Shown: one piece after another, positions 27,638 through 41,344 of the stretch
How positions within the stretch are numbered: position 1 is the first letter of the stretch
Layout of the letters: each line of letters opens with the position of its first letter
Assembly (NCBI RefSeq): GCF_008369065.1
Contig: NZ_VDFC01000023.1
Location: 156,471-200,146 of the forward strand
DNA: 43,676 nucleotides
Direction: 5' to 3'
DNA from: Streptomyces apricus
GTDB taxonomy: Bacteria > Actinomycetota > Actinomycetes > Streptomycetales > Streptomycetaceae
Program-made: the position numbers and the translations under genes
The notes under the pieces: model-generated
Told to the model about the DNA's origin: nothing
The model's input: the letters and a program-made list of their open reading frames with translations, nothing else
The model's database searches: none

Positions 27638-29797
27638 TCACCCGATGTCGGGCGGGTCGACGCGGATCCGTACCGCCTCGTTCCCCGCGCCGCCCCCGCT
27701 CCCGCCGCGCGCCGTCCGGGCGGCCTGGGCGCTCTTCAGGGCGGACGCCAGCGCGGCGCCCCTGCCGGGCGGCACCCGGATCAGCGCCCGCTCCCACGGC
27801 TCCCCCGCCGGCGGCGCACCCGGGCGCCGCGGCCGCCCCGGATCCGCCGGCGGCACCGGGACCGGGCCCAGCACCTCGGCCTCGCCGGGCAGTTCGACCG
27901 CGGCGAGGAATCCGGCGAGCGCCTCCGCGGTGCCGGACACGGCCGCCATCCGGGACACCGGCGGGAACCCCAGCTCGGCCCGCTCGGCCAGCTCGCGGAC
28001 GGCGTGCCCGACCGGGTCCCACCGCACCAGCGCCTGCACGGGCCGCAGGGTCGGCTCGGCGACGACCACCACGGTCCCGCCGTCCCCCTGCCCCCGTACC
28101 AGCGCCGCCGCGTCGATCCAGCGCCGCAGCGCCTCCTCGCCGGCCCGCAGGTCGGGCCGCCCGAGCATCGCCCAGCCGTCGAGCAGCAGCGCCGCCGCGT
28201 AGCCGCCCTCGGCCACGGGCTCCGCACCCGGCGTGCTGACGACGAGGGCGGGCGACCCCGGCACCGTGTCCAGCACCTGCTCGCGCCCCGAGGTCCGCAC
28301 GGGCACCGCGGGGAACGCGCGCCCCAGCTCCTCGGCGGTCCGCCGGGCGCCCACGACCTGCGCCCGCAGCCGGAAACCGCCGCACTCGGGGCAGTGCCAG
28401 GCGCCCTCCTCCCGCCCGCACCAGCCGCACCGCAGGCCCCCGGCGTCCTGTCCCTCCAGCGGCCCGGCGCAGTGCCGGCAGCGGGCGGGCGCCCGGCACT
28501 GCGCGCAGGCCATCCGCGGTACGTAGCCGCGCCGGGGCACCTGCACCAGTACGGGCCCCTGCTTGAGCCCTTCCCGTACCGCCTGCCAGGCGAGGGTGGG
28601 CAGGCGCGCGGCGCGGGCGGCCTCGTCGCGCGCGAGGTCCTGGTCCCCCACCGTCCGTACGAGCGGCGCCGCCGCCCGCACCTGCTCGCGTCCGGCGACG
28701 ATCGGGCCCGCCCAGCCGCTCTCGACGAGCTGCGCCGCCTCGACGGTGCAGCTCCAGCTCCCGAGCAGGAAGGCGCACCGGTCGTGGGCGGCCCGCAGCA
28801 GCAGCACCTCCCTGGCGTGCGGCTGCGGTGCGTGCAGCTCGCTGTGGCTGCCGTCCCCGTCGTCCCAGAGGGCCACCAGGCCCAGGTCGCGGACCGGCGC
28901 GAACATGGCGGCCCTGGTGCCCACCACGGCCCGTACGGACCCGCGCCGCACGGCCAGCCACTGCCGGTAGCGCTTCTCGGGGCCCGCCTCCGCGGTGAGC
29001 ACCGCATGGTGGCCCTCCCCGAGCACCGAGGTCAGCGCGGCGTCGACACGGGTGACGGCCCGCCCGTCCGGCACGACGACGAGCGCGCCGCGCCCCGAGG
29101 CGAGCGTCGCCGCCACGGCCCGGGCCAGCTCCTCGGCCCAGGCCGGACCCGGCAGCGCGTTCCACACGGCCCGGGGGGTGCCGCCGCCCGCGAGCGACTC
29201 GATGAAGGCGGCTCCCCGCGCGTACCTGGTCCAGGGCCCCGCGTCGGGCGCCGGCGGCACGGGCAGCGGCTCGGGCGACGGCTTCGCCTCGGCCCGGGCG
29301 TTGCGCGGCGGGACGGCCAGTTGCAGCACGTCGGCCAGGCTTCCCGCGTACCGGTCGGCGACGGCGCGCGCGAGGCCGAGCAGCTCCTCGCTCAGTACGG
29401 GTTCGGGCGACACGACCTGGGCGAGGGCCGCGAGGGGCCCGGAGTAGTCCGACTCGGCGAGGCGCTCGACGAGGTACCCGTCGATCAGTCCGCCGCCCTC
29501 GCGCCGTCCCTCCCGCACCCGGTGCCGCCCGGCTCCGAACCGCACGCGCACCCGCACCCCCGGCTGCGCGTCGGCGTCGAGCTCCTCGGGCACGGCGTAG
29601 TCGAAGTAGCGGTCCAGGTGCAGCACGCCCTTGTCGACGAGCACGCGCGCGACGGGCAGGTCCTTGGCGAGCGCGGCCCCGCGCCAGGTCCGCGGCTTGG
29701 CTCGCGGCGCCTTGCGCACGGCGTCCCGGATCAGCGCGAGCTGCTCGGGCGGCACCCCCTCGGCCCCGCCCCGCGCCTGCCCGTCCTCGCTGCTCAC
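27638..29797 (-). CDS. priA: Replication-restart protein PriA, helicase-motif-deficient actinobacterial form
   Basis: This is a protein of about 719 residues. The N-terminal 3'-DNA-binding domain (GVLHLDRYFDYAVPEELDAD) and winged-helix region are followed by a degenerate helicase core. Eight cysteines of the two zinc sites (CAQC, CRHC, CGWC, CPEC) lie in the middle, and a C-terminal domain ends the protein. Where PriA normally has the Walker A loop GVTGSGKT the sequence reads ESLAGGGTPRAVWN, and the DEEH Walker B position reads WDDGDGSH. ATP-driven unwinding is therefore unlikely, as is known for actinobacterial PriA. It presumably still recognises forks and loads the primosome. The GTG at 29795-29797 was preferred, with TAGGAA upstream; an in-frame GTG at 29827 would add ten residues. 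metK lies upstream, beyond a terminator. Confidence 0.9.
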   Translation of the reverse strand: MSSEDGQARGGAEGVPPEQLALIRDAVRKAPRAKPRTWRGAALAKDLPVARVLVDKGVLHLDRYFDYAVPEELDADAQPGVRVRVRFGAGRHRVREGRREGGGLIDGYLVERLAESDYSGPLAALAQVVSPEPVLSEELLGLARAVADRYAGSLADVLQLAVPPRNARAEAKPSPEPLPVPPAPDAGPWTRYARGAAFIESLAGGGTPRAVWNALPGPAWAEELARAVAATLASGRGALVVVPDGRAVTRVDAALTSVLGEGHHAVLTAEAGPEKRYRQWLAVRRGSVRAVVGTRAAMFAPVRDLGLVALWDDGDGSHSELHAPQPHAREVLLLRAAHDRCAFLLGSWSCTVEAAQLVESGWAGPIVAGREQVRAAAPLVRTVGDQDLARDEAARAARLPTLAWQAVREGLKQGPVLVQVPRRGYVPRMACAQCRAPARCRHCAGPLEGQDAGGLRCGWCGREEGAWHCPECGGFRLRAQVVGARRTAEELGRAFPAVPVRTSGREQVLDTVPGSPALVVSTPGAEPVAEGGYAAALLLDGWAMLGRPDLRAGEEALRRWIDAAALVRGQGDGGTVVVVAEPTLRPVQALVRWDPVGHAVRELAERAELGFPPVSRMAAVSGTAEALAGFLAAVELPGEAEVLGPVPVPPADPGRPRRPGAPPAGEPWERALIRVPPGRGAALASALKSAQAARTARGGSGGGAGNEAVRIRVDPPDIG

Positions 29798-29851
29798 AGC
29801 AGCATTCCTACCAGACCGCACCGACACCGCCCCGCGGCCCGCACGGGAGGA

Positions 29852-29891
29852 CGCCGGGGCCCGGCACCCCGAAGGATGCCGGGCCCCGGCG
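29852..29891 (-). terminator. Terminator after metK
   Basis: A perfect 15-bp inverted repeat (CGCCGGGGCCCGGCA with its complement, 10-base loop 29867-29876) lies 21 bases beyond the metK stop and before priA. There is no U tract, as is common in Streptomyces. Confidence 0.7.
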
Positions 29892-29911
29892 GACGAAGGG
29901 ACGAGCGGCGG

Positions 29912-31135
29912 CTACAGGCCGGCCGCCTTGCGCAGGGCGTCCACCCGGTCCGTCCTCTCCCAGGTGAACTCGGGGAGCGCGCGGCCGAAGTGGCCGTACG
30001 CGGCGGTCCGGGCGTAGATCGGGCGCAGCAGGTCGAGGTCGCGGATGATCGCGGCCGGGCGCAGGTCGAAGACCTCGGTGATCGCGGTCTCGATCTTCTC
30101 CGCGTCGACCTTCGCGGTGCCGAAGGTCTCGACGAAGAGACCGACGGGCTCGGCCTTGCCGATCGCGTAGGCGACCTGGACCTCGCAGCGGGAGGCGAGG
30201 CCCGCCGCGACGACGTTCTTGGCGACCCAGCGCATGGCGTACGCGGCGGAGCGGTCGACCTTGGACGGGTCCTTGCCGGAGAACGCGCCGCCGCCGTGGC
30301 GGGCCATGCCGCCGTACGTGTCGATGATGATCTTTCGGCCGGTCAGGCCGGCGTCGCCCATCGGGCCGCCGATCTCGAAGCGGCCGGTCGGGTTGACCAG
30401 CAGCCGGTAGCCCTCGGTCTCCAGCTTGATGCCGTCGTCCAGGAGCGCCTTCAGCTCGGGCTCCACCACGAACTCGCGGATGTCGGGCGCCAGCAGCGAG
30501 TCCAGGTCGATGTCCGACGCGTGCTGCGAGGAGACGACGACCGTGTCCAGGCGGACCGCCTTGTCGCCGTCGTACTCGATGGTGACCTGGGTCTTGCCGT
30601 CGGGACGCAGGTAGGGGATCGTCCCGTTCTTGCGGACCTCGGACAGGCGGCGCGAGAGCCGGTGGGCGAGGTGGATCGGGAGCGGCATGAGCTCCGGGGT
30701 CTCGTCGGTCGCGTACCCGAACATCAGGCCCTGGTCGCCGGCGCCCTGCTTGTCGAGCTCGTCGCCCTCGTCACCCGCGGCGGCACCCTCGACCCTCTTC
30801 TCGTACGCGGTGTCGACGCCCTGCGCGATGTCGGGGGACTGCGAGCCGATCGACACGGACACGCCACAGGACGCGCCGTCGAAGCCCTTCTTCGACGAGT
30901 CGTAGCCGATCTCGAGGATCTTGTCGCGCACGAGCTGGGCGATGGGCGCGTAGGCCTTGGTCGTGACCTCGCCGGCCACGTGCACCAGGCCGGTCGTGAT
31001 CAGGGTCTCGACGGCGACCCGGGACGTCGGGTCCTCACGCAGAAGAGCATCGAGGATGGTGTCGCTGATCTGGTCAGCGATCTTGTCGGGGTGGCCCTCG
31101 GTCACGGACTCCGAGGTGAACAGGCGACGGGACAC
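29912..31135 (-). CDS. metK: S-adenosylmethionine synthetase
   Basis: This 407-residue cytosolic enzyme condenses ATP and methionine to SAM, the donor for methylation and many secondary-metabolite steps. The family signatures are complete: [12 protein letters not shown] (ATP/metal, ~14-25), [15 protein letters not shown] (~130), the catalytic P-loop-like [19 protein letters not shown] (~270) and [15 protein letters not shown]. The start is the GTG at 31133-31135 ([11 protein letters not shown]), preceded by GGGAG 6 bases upstream; the open frame continues upstream without family similarity. The 237-bp gap from coaBC holds its promoter; I see no convincing SAM riboswitch there. Confidence 0.96.
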   Translation of the reverse strand: MSRRLFTSESVTEGHPDKIADQISDTILDALLREDPTSRVAVETLITTGLVHVAGEVTTKAYAPIAQLVRDKILEIGYDSSKKGFDGASCGVSVSIGSQSPDIAQGVDTAYEKRVEGAAAGDEGDELDKQGAGDQGLMFGYATDETPELMPLPIHLAHRLSRRLSEVRKNGTIPYLRPDGKTQVTIEYDGDKAVRLDTVVVSSQHASDIDLDSLLAPDIREFVVEPELKALLDDGIKLETEGYRLLVNPTGRFEIGGPMGDAGLTGRKIIIDTYGGMARHGGGAFSGKDPSKVDRSAAYAMRWVAKNVVAAGLASRCEVQVAYAIGKAEPVGLFVETFGTAKVDAEKIETAITEVFDLRPAAIIRDLDLLRPIYARTAAYGHFGRALPEFTWERTDRVDALRKAAGL

Positions 31136-31372
31136 AACGCTCCCTGTGGTTGCAGCGGCTGCTGTCTGATCATTGGCGGACGGCCGGGAGCTGCGCCCGG
31201 CGTCGTCCGAGAACAGCTTATCGGTCGCGCTTCGCCGCAGGGCCACCGTCTCGCCTCTCGGAAACGCTGTGACCTGCGGCACGGGCATTCTGCGACACGA
31301 TGAACCCTCTGCGCCAGATTCCCACACCCCTGCGCGTGCGTTTCTACAGCGTGCCTCAAGCGAAGGACCAGC

Positions 31373-32575
31373 TCAGCTCAAGCGCTGCCCCACGAGGTCC
31401 CACACGATTTCGGCCAGCGCCTCCTTGGGACCGTGCGGCACCGGGGTCTCGCTGCCGTCGGCGCCCAGCACGACCGCCTCGTTCTCCTCGGAGCCGAAGG
31501 TCCGGCTCTCCCCGACCTCGTTGACGACGAGGAGGTCGCAGCCCTTGCGGCGGAGCTTGGTCCGGCCGTTGGCCAGCACGTCGTCCGTCTCGGCGGCGAA
31601 ACCGACGACCACCTGTCCCTCGCGGGCGCGGTCCTTGGCGATCTCCGCGAGGATGTCGGGGTTGCGCACGAGAACGATCGGCTCCGGTTCCTCCCCGTCC
31701 TTCTTCTTGATCTTCCCCGTCGCGTACTGCGCGGGTCGGAAGTCGGCCACGGCCGCCGCCATCACCACGGCGTCGGCGTCGGGGGCCGCCTTGAGGACGG
31801 CCTCGCGCAGCTGGACCGCGGTGCCGACGCGGACGACGTCCACGCCCGCCGGGTCCGGCATGCCGGTGTTCGCGGCGATCAGCGTCACGCGGGCGCCCCG
31901 GGCGGCGGCGGTGCGCGCGAGGGCGTACCCCTGCTTCCCGGAGGAGCGGTTGCCGAGGAAGCGGACCGGGTCGAGCGGTTCGCGGGTGCCGCCCGCGCTG
32001 ACCACGACGTGCCGGCCGGCGAGGTCGGGGCCCGCCGCGCCCCGGGCGAGCACCCGGCGGCAGACCTCGAAGATCTCGGCGGGGTCGGGCAGCCGCCCCT
32101 TGCCGGTGTCCACGCCGGTCAGCCGGCCCACGGCGGGCTCGATGACGACGGCGCCCCGGCGGCGCAGCGTCGCCACGTTCTCCTGGGTGGCCGGGTGCTC
32201 CCACATCTCGGTGTGCATGGCGGGCGCGAAGACGACCGGGCAGCGGGCGGTGAGCAAGGTGTTGGTGAGGAGGTCGTCGGCCAGGCCGTGGGCCGCCTTC
32301 GCCAGCATGTCCGTGGTGGCGGGGGCGACGACGACGAGGTCGGCCTCCTGGCCGATGCGTACGTGCGGCACCTCGTGGACGTCCGTCCAGACGTCGGTGG
32401 AGACGGGGTGCCCGGAGAGCGCGGACCAGGTGGCGGCGCCGACGAAGTGCAGCGCGGAGCGGGTGGGCACGACGCGGACGTCGTGTCCGGACTCGGTCAG
32501 GCGGCGCAGCAGCTCGCACGCCTTGTAGGCGGCGATGCCGCCGCTGACTCCCAGCACGACCTTCGGCTTGTCCAC
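31373..32575 (-). CDS. coaBC: Bifunctional phosphopantothenoylcysteine decarboxylase / phosphopantothenate-cysteine ligase
   Basis: This 400-residue flavoprotein catalyses two steps of coenzyme A synthesis. The CoaC half (1-~185) has GVSGGIAAYKACELLRRL and the substrate loop PAMHTEMWEHPAT, with His where E. coli has Asn; I recall the His variant in mycobacteria too. The CoaB half (~190-400) has VVSAGGTREPLDPVRFLGN, NRSSGKQGYALA, AAAVADFRP and the KIKKKDGE loop. The start GTG at 32573-32575 follows GGGGAGAG. It lies 123 bp after rpoZ with a long hairpin between, so it probably has its own promoter. Confidence 0.95.
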   Translation of the reverse strand: MDKPKVVLGVSGGIAAYKACELLRRLTESGHDVRVVPTRSALHFVGAATWSALSGHPVSTDVWTDVHEVPHVRIGQEADLVVVAPATTDMLAKAAHGLADDLLTNTLLTARCPVVFAPAMHTEMWEHPATQENVATLRRRGAVVIEPAVGRLTGVDTGKGRLPDPAEIFEVCRRVLARGAAGPDLAGRHVVVSAGGTREPLDPVRFLGNRSSGKQGYALARTAAARGARVTLIAANTGMPDPAGVDVVRVGTAVQLREAVLKAAPDADAVVMAAAVADFRPAQYATGKIKKKDGEEPEPIVLVRNPDILAEIAKDRAREGQVVVGFAAETDDVLANGRTKLRRKGCDLLVVNEVGESRTFGSEENEAVVLGADGSETPVPHGPKEALAEIVWDLVGQRLS

Positions 32576-32638
32576 GTCTCTCCCCGGCCTCGGAACGGGT
32601 GTGTCCCGTCATCGGGACAGGTACGCCCCCATCACACA

Positions 32639-32673
32639 CCACAGGCCCGGCAGCTGTACTGCCGGGCCTGTGG
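32639..32673 (-). terminator. Terminator after rpoZ
   Basis: A perfect 15-bp inverted repeat (CCACAGGCCCGGCAG, 5-base loop 32654-32658, complement) lies 26 bases past the rpoZ stop and separates it from coaBC. Confidence 0.75.
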
Positions 32674-32698
32674 AGAAGCGAACTGCGAACTGAAAATG

Positions 32699-32971
32699 CT
32701 ACTGAGCCGGGCCCTCGATGGCCTCCGACGTCAGCAGGCCCGCGTTGATCTCCCGAAGGGCGATCGACAGCGGCTTCTCGTGGACGTGCGTGTCGACGAG
32801 GGGACCGACGTACTCCAGGAGGCCCTCACCGAGCTGCGAGTAGTACGCGTTGATCTGGCGGGCACGCTTGGCCGCGTAGATCACCAGGCTGTACTTCGAG
32901 TCGGTCGCTTCGAGGAGCTCGTCGATCGGAGGGTTGATGATGCCCTCGGGCGTGGTGATGGAAGAGGACAC
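32699..32971 (-). CDS. rpoZ: RNA polymerase omega subunit
   Basis: This 90-residue protein is omega, which wraps the C-terminus of beta' and helps assemble RNA polymerase and maintain normal transcription, including of secondary-metabolite genes. Conserved segments are [11 protein letters not shown], the central helix [20 protein letters not shown], and the C-terminal [15 protein letters not shown]. Its length matches streptomycete omega. It lies 49 bp downstream of gmk, the usual pairing in bacteria. The start ATG at 32969-32971 has GGAAGG upstream. Confidence 0.96.
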   Translation of the reverse strand: MSSSITTPEGIINPPIDELLEATDSKYSLVIYAAKRARQINAYYSQLGEGLLEYVGPLVDTHVHEKPLSIALREINAGLLTSEAIEGPAQ

Positions 32972-33020
32972 GCTCTGCCTTCCGAAAGGTGGACTTTGAC
33001 CTTGAAGATGACCTAGAAGA

Positions 33021-33614
33021 TCAGACGACTTCCATCAAGGCTAGCAGCTCGCGAGCCACGTCCTCGACGGAGGTGTTGACCAGGGTCGTGTCGAACTCCG
33101 GCTCGGCCGCCAGTTCGATCTTGGCGGCCTGCAGCCGGCGCTCGATGACCTCGGGCGGTTCGGTGCCCCGCCCGGTGAGTCTGCGCACCAGCTCCTCCCA
33201 GGACGGCGGAGCCAGGAACACCAGCAGGGCGTCGGACATGGAGGCGCGGACCTGCCGGGCCCCCTGGAGATCGATCTCCAGGAGGACCGGCTCGCCCGAC
33301 TCCAGCCGCTCGATCACGGCGTCGCGGGGCGTGCCGTAGCGGTTGCCCGCGAACTCGGCCCACTCCAGCAGCTCGCCGTTGGCGATCAGCTTGTCCATCT
33401 CCTCGTCGCTGACGAAGAAGTAGTGGACGCCGTGCTTCTCCCCCGGGCGCGGTCTGCGGGTCGTCGCCGACACCGAGAGCCACACGTCGGGGTGTTCCTT
33501 GCGCATATGGGCGACGACCGTGCTCTTGCCGACCCCGGAGGGGCCGGAGAGCACGGTCAGCCGCGGACGTACGTCCGGGGGTACGGGGGACGTCCCCCGG
33601 GGTGTTGCAGCCAT
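33021..33614 (-). CDS. gmk: Guanylate kinase
   Basis: This 197-residue cytosolic kinase phosphorylates GMP to GDP. Motifs are the P-loop [11 protein letters not shown] at ~21-31, [13 protein letters not shown] (GMP binding), [20 protein letters not shown], and [10 protein letters not shown]. About 18 extra N-terminal residues precede the first strand, common in actinobacteria. It lies 38 bp after mihF and 49 bp before rpoZ on the same strand, so mihF-gmk-rpoZ is likely one unit. The start is ATG at 33612-33614. Confidence 0.96.
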   Translation of the reverse strand: MAATPRGTSPVPPDVRPRLTVLSGPSGVGKSTVVAHMRKEHPDVWLSVSATTRRPRPGEKHGVHYFFVSDEEMDKLIANGELLEWAEFAGNRYGTPRDAVIERLESGEPVLLEIDLQGARQVRASMSDALLVFLAPPSWEELVRRLTGRGTEPPEVIERRLQAAKIELAAEPEFDTTLVNTSVEDVARELLALMEVV

Positions 33615-33652
33615 GCAGCGATTATCCAGGTTCTCGGGGGTGCCCGAGAACG

Positions 33653-33976
33653 TCAGGCCGCGCCGCCGCCGAACTCGCGTTCCAGGGAGGCGATCTGGTT
33701 GGAGCCGAGACCCCGCACACGCCGGCTCTCGGAGATCCCGAGCCGTTCCATGATCTGCTTGGCGCGGACCTTGCCCACGCCCGGCAGGGACTCCAGGAGA
33801 GCGGAGACCTTCATCTTGCCGATGACGTCGTTCTCCTGACCCTGCTTGATGACCTCGTGGAGGGAGGCGCCGGAGTGCTTGAGTCGATTCTTGACCTCGG
33901 CCCGCTCCCGGCGAGCCGCGGCGGCCTTTTCGAGCGCGGCTGCGCGCTGTTCAGGGGTAAGGGGCGGAAGAGCCAC
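33653..33976 (-). CDS. mihF: Actinobacterial integration host factor (mIHF/sIHF)
   Basis: This 107-residue nucleoid-associated protein binds duplex DNA without strong sequence preference. A long N-terminal helix ([20 protein letters not shown]) leads into a helix-two-turn-helix module with the lipid-like conserved [20 protein letters not shown] and [17 protein letters not shown]. The length equals that of S. coelicolor sIHF, where loss affects chromosome compaction, sporulation and antibiotic production. The GTG at 33974-33976 follows GAGGTGA by 7-8 bases. A 267-bp upstream gap contains a likely promoter. It is followed by gmk. Confidence 0.95.
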   Translation of the reverse strand: MALPPLTPEQRAAALEKAAAARRERAEVKNRLKHSGASLHEVIKQGQENDVIGKMKVSALLESLPGVGKVRAKQIMERLGISESRRVRGLGSNQIASLEREFGGGAA

Positions 33977-34143
33977 GCCTACGTCACCTCGGATGTCGAA
34001 CTGTCGGATACGGACCGGTACGGAGCCTGATCGCTCCACACCTGGTGAGCGACGACCAACGGTGTTGCCCGTCGACTCTCGTCGGAGACTAGCGGGCAAG
34101 TCCGCCGGAGTCAGCGAGAACAGCGGAAAAGTCCTGGTCAGCC

Positions 34144-34171
34144 TCTATCGAGTCCGACATTTACGACAAAA
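34144..34171 (-). promoter_or_regulatory. Possible mihF promoter
   Basis: On the minus strand TTTTGT (34171-34166) and GATAGA (34149-34144) are separated by 16 bases inside a locally A/T-rich patch upstream of mihF and just beyond the pyr operon terminator. The match to a vegetative promoter is fair, not strong. Confidence 0.3.
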
Positions 34172-34227
34172 CTCCCCGGATTTGAGCATGTATTCAGACG
34201 CGCGGCACCTGCGGGACACGCGCCGGG

Positions 34228-34245
34228 GACGCGCCCCGGCGCGTC
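34228..34245 (-). terminator. Terminator of the pyrimidine operon
   Basis: GACGCGC, loop CCCG and GCGCGTC form a perfect 7-bp stem that begins within the pyrF stop codon. It is the natural end of the pyrB-pyrF transcription unit before mihF. Confidence 0.5.
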
Positions 34246-35091
34246 ACGCCTGCTCCACCGCGGCCCGGATCTGCTCCGCGAAGAGGTCCGAGGACGCGCG
34301 CAGCGCGCCGATGTCGGGGCCGTGCCGCAGGACGCCCCGGCTGACGTTCGGCACGACCTGGCGCACCGCCTTCCCGAAGACCCGGGGAAGATCGGCCGGG
34401 GTCGCGCCCTGGGCGCCGATCCCCGGGGCGAGGAGCGGGCCGTTGATGTCGAGGTCGTAGGACGAGAGGTCGCCGAGCGTGGCGCCGACGACCGCGCCGA
34501 AGGAGCCCATCGGGCCCTGGCCCGCGTTCTCCTCGGCGAGGTGCGCCAGCACGGTCGCACCCACGGTGCGTGACGCGCCGTCCCCGGGGTTCACCGCGTG
34601 CTGCACCTCGGCGCCCTCCGGGTTGGAGGTCAGCGCGAGCACGAACAGTCCGGCGCCGCTCTCCCGGGCCAGCGCGACCGCGGGCGCCAGCGACCCGTAG
34701 CCGAGGTACGGCGAGACGGTGAGCGCGTCGGAGAACAGCGGCGCGCCCTCTTCCAGGAAGGCCGAGGCGTACGCCGCCATGGTCGAGCCGATGTCACCGC
34801 GCTTGGCGTCCATGACGACCAGCGCCCCGGCCGCCCGCGCCTCCTGCACCGACTTCTCCAGCACGGCCACGCCGCGCGACCCGAAGCGCTCGAAGAACGC
34901 GCTCTGCGGCTTCAGCACGGCGACCCGGTCGGCCAGCGCCTCCACGACCGTACGGCTGAAGCGCTCCAGGCCCGCCACGTCGTCGTCCAGACCCCAGTCG
35001 GCCAGCAGGGAGGCGTGCGGGTCGATGCCGACGCACAGGGGGCCCCGCTCGTCCATGGCGCGGCGCAGGCGGGCGCCGAAGGGTTCCGGGC

Positions 35092-35095
<4 letters not shown>
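34244..35095 (-). CDS. pyrF: Orotidine 5'-phosphate decarboxylase
   Basis: This 283-residue enzyme converts OMP to UMP, the last step of de novo pyrimidine synthesis. It belongs to the longer type-2 OMPDC branch found in mycobacteria and streptomycetes. Motifs are [19 protein letters not shown]-type [14 protein letters not shown], the catalytic [14 protein letters not shown] (Asp-Lys-Asp tetrad), and [14 protein letters not shown] near the C-terminus. The ATG at 35093-35095 overlaps the pyrD stop in an ATGA junction, so it is translationally coupled. It is the last gene of the operon. Confidence 0.95.
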
Positions 35096-36201
<1,106 letters not shown>

Positions 36202-36231
36202 CGTCGGTTTCCTCACGGGGAAGCTCATGAA

Positions 36232-36261
36232 GAGGGGGACACCGTTTCCGGTGTCCCCCTC
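36232..36261 (-). terminator. Intra-operon hairpin between carB and pyrD
   Basis: A perfect 13-bp inverted repeat (GAGGGGGACACCG and complement, 4-base loop 36245-36248) begins 7 bases past the carB stop and ends 30 bases before the pyrD start. It could be a partial terminator or attenuator lowering pyrD-pyrF relative to carAB, or an mRNA-stability element. Confidence 0.65.
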
Positions 36262-36268
36262 GGGGCTG

Positions 36269-39569
<3,301 letters not shown>

Positions 39570-39577
<8 letters not shown>

Positions 39578-40742
39578 GCTGGCCCTCCCTCTGGGCGGTG
39601 TTCATCATCGTCGTGAAGCGGTCGAACAGGTAGGCGGCGTCGTGCGGGCCCGCCGCAGCCTCGGGGTGGTACTGGACGCTGAAGGCGGGCCGGTCGAGCA
39701 GTTGAAGCCCCTCGACGACCTGGTCGTTCAGGCAGACGTGGCTGACCTCGGCGCGCCCGTAGGGGGTCTCGGAGACCTGGTCGAGCGGGGCGTCGACGGC
39801 GAAGCCGTGGTTGTGCGCGGTGACCTCGACCTTGCCGGTCGTGCGGTCCTGCACGGGCTGGTTGATGCCCCGGTGGCCGTACTTCAGCTTGTACGTGCCG
39901 AAGCCGAGGGCGCGGCCGAGGATCTGGTTGCCGAAGCAGATGCCGAACAGGGGCGTCCCGCGCTCCAGGACGGCGCGCATCAGGGCGACCGGGTGGTCGG
40001 CCTGCTCCGGGTCGCCGGGGCCGTTGGAGAAGAACACGCCGTCCGGGGCGACCGCGTAGATCTCCTCGACGGTCGCGGTGGCGGGCAGGACGTGCACCTC
40101 GATGCCGCGCTCGGCCATCCGGTGCGGGGTCATGCCCTTGATGCCGAGGTCCACGGCGGCGACGGTGAACTTCTTCTCACCGACGGCCGGGACGACGTAC
40201 GTCTCCTCGGTGGCGACCTCCTCGTAGAGGCTGGCGCCCTTCATCTGCGGGGCCTCGCGCACCTGGTCCAGCAGGGTGGCCTCGTCGGCCAGCGCGTCGC
40301 CGGAGAAGATGCCGACGCGCATGGCGCCGCGCTCGCGCAGGTGGCGGGTGAGCGCCCGGGTGTCGACGCCGCTGATGCCGACGACGCCCTGTGCGGCGAG
40401 CTCGTCGTCCAGCGTGCGCCGGGAGCGCCAGCTGGAGGGCACGCGCGCGGGGTCGCGCACGACGTAGCCGGAGACCCAGATCTTCCGGGACTCCATGTCC
40501 TCGTCGTTGATGCCGGTGTTGCCCACGTGCGGGGCGGTCATCACGACGACCTGGCGGTGGTAGGACGGGTCGGTGAGGGTCTCCTGGTAGCCGGTCATGC
40601 CGGTGGAGAACACCGCCTCGCCGAAGGTCACCCCCACGGCCCCGTAGGCACGGCCGCGGAAGGTCCGGCCGTCCTCCAGGACGAGTACGGCGGGCGCCGC
40701 CTTCTGCCTCTGCGAGGCGGTCCCCTGGTCGGAGGTGGTCAT
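39570..40742 (-). CDS. carA: Carbamoyl phosphate synthase small subunit (glutaminase)
   Basis: This 390-residue class I glutamine amidotransferase hydrolyses glutamine and channels ammonia to CarB. The N-terminal small-subunit domain ([30 protein letters not shown]) is followed by the GATase domain with the nucleophile Cys in [16 protein letters not shown] and the His/Glu pair in [13 protein letters not shown]. The ATG at 40740-40742 overlaps the stop of the preceding PH-like gene (ATGA), and its own TAA overlaps the carB start. An extended reading frame upstream is excluded because it covers the neighbouring gene. Confidence 0.97.
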
Positions 40743-41344
40743 CGTGCGCCTTCCGTGTCGTTGCTCTTGTCGATCATGCGGTTCAGGGTGGCGACCCACT
40801 CGGTGTGCTCCGCCGCGCGGTCCGAGCGGAACCCGGAGTCGATCAGCCGGTCGCCGTGCTCCCAGGTGACGACGAGCAGTCCGCCCTCGGAGAGGACCTT
40901 GCCGGCGATGCCCTTGTCGAGCCGGGCCTCGCGCAGCCGCGCGCGGGGGACGAAGAAGTCGGCCGCGCCGGGCCGTACGACGTCGAGGCCCGTGTCCGTC
41001 AGGGTCAGCTCGGCCTTGCTGCGAGTGCCCAGGCCGTGCGCCACGATGCGGTCCAGCCACTGGCCGGCCGTGGTGGAGCCGTGGTAACGGCCGGTCATCG
41101 TCAGTCTCGCCTCGCCCGGCTCGTCCGGCGCGGCGGGCAGCGCGGGCAGGTCGCCCTGGAGGGTGCCGCGCCACTTCCAGCCCTCGCGCATCAGCCAGTA
41201 GACGAGCGCGACGAACAGGACCAGGCCGACGAGCCAGCCGATGCGGGCGGCCCAGTCGGTCACCTCGGCGGACTTCTGTTCCGCCGCGAGGTGCGTCACG
41301 AGGTCCGTTGCGGTCTGCGCTGCAGTGGGGGTGAGTGATGTCAC
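40739..41344 (-). CDS. PH-like domain membrane protein of the pyr operon
   Basis: This is a protein of 201 residues. A short N-terminal region precedes one transmembrane helix (~residues 32-52, [20 protein letters not shown]), followed by a basic cytosolic segment and a ~110-residue soluble domain with beta-rich sequence ([46 protein letters not shown]) resembling PH-like domains. The GTG start at 41342-41344 overlaps the pyrC stop (GTGA) and its stop overlaps the carA ATG, so it is fully coupled. Actinobacteria commonly carry this gene between pyrC and carA, and it is often mislabelled a transporter. Its role is unknown; membrane tethering of the pyrimidine enzymes is speculation. Confidence 0.85.
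   Translation of the reverse strand: MTSLTPTAAQTATDLVTHLAAEQKSAEVTDWAARIGWLVGLVLFVALVYWLMREGWKWRGTLQGDLPALPAAPDEPGEARLTMTGRYHGSTTAGQWLDRIVAHGLGTRSKAELTLTDTGLDVVRPGAADFFVPRARLREARLDKGIAGKVLSEGGLLVVTWEHGDRLIDSGFRSDRAAEHTEWVATLNRMIDKSNDTEGAR

Noticed and set aside
31136..31372. SAM riboswitch upstream of metK
   Set aside because: GC-rich partial stems and a GCAACC are present, but the conserved cores of SAM-I or SAM-IV aptamers could not be lined up. An Infernal search with Rfam SAM models would settle it.
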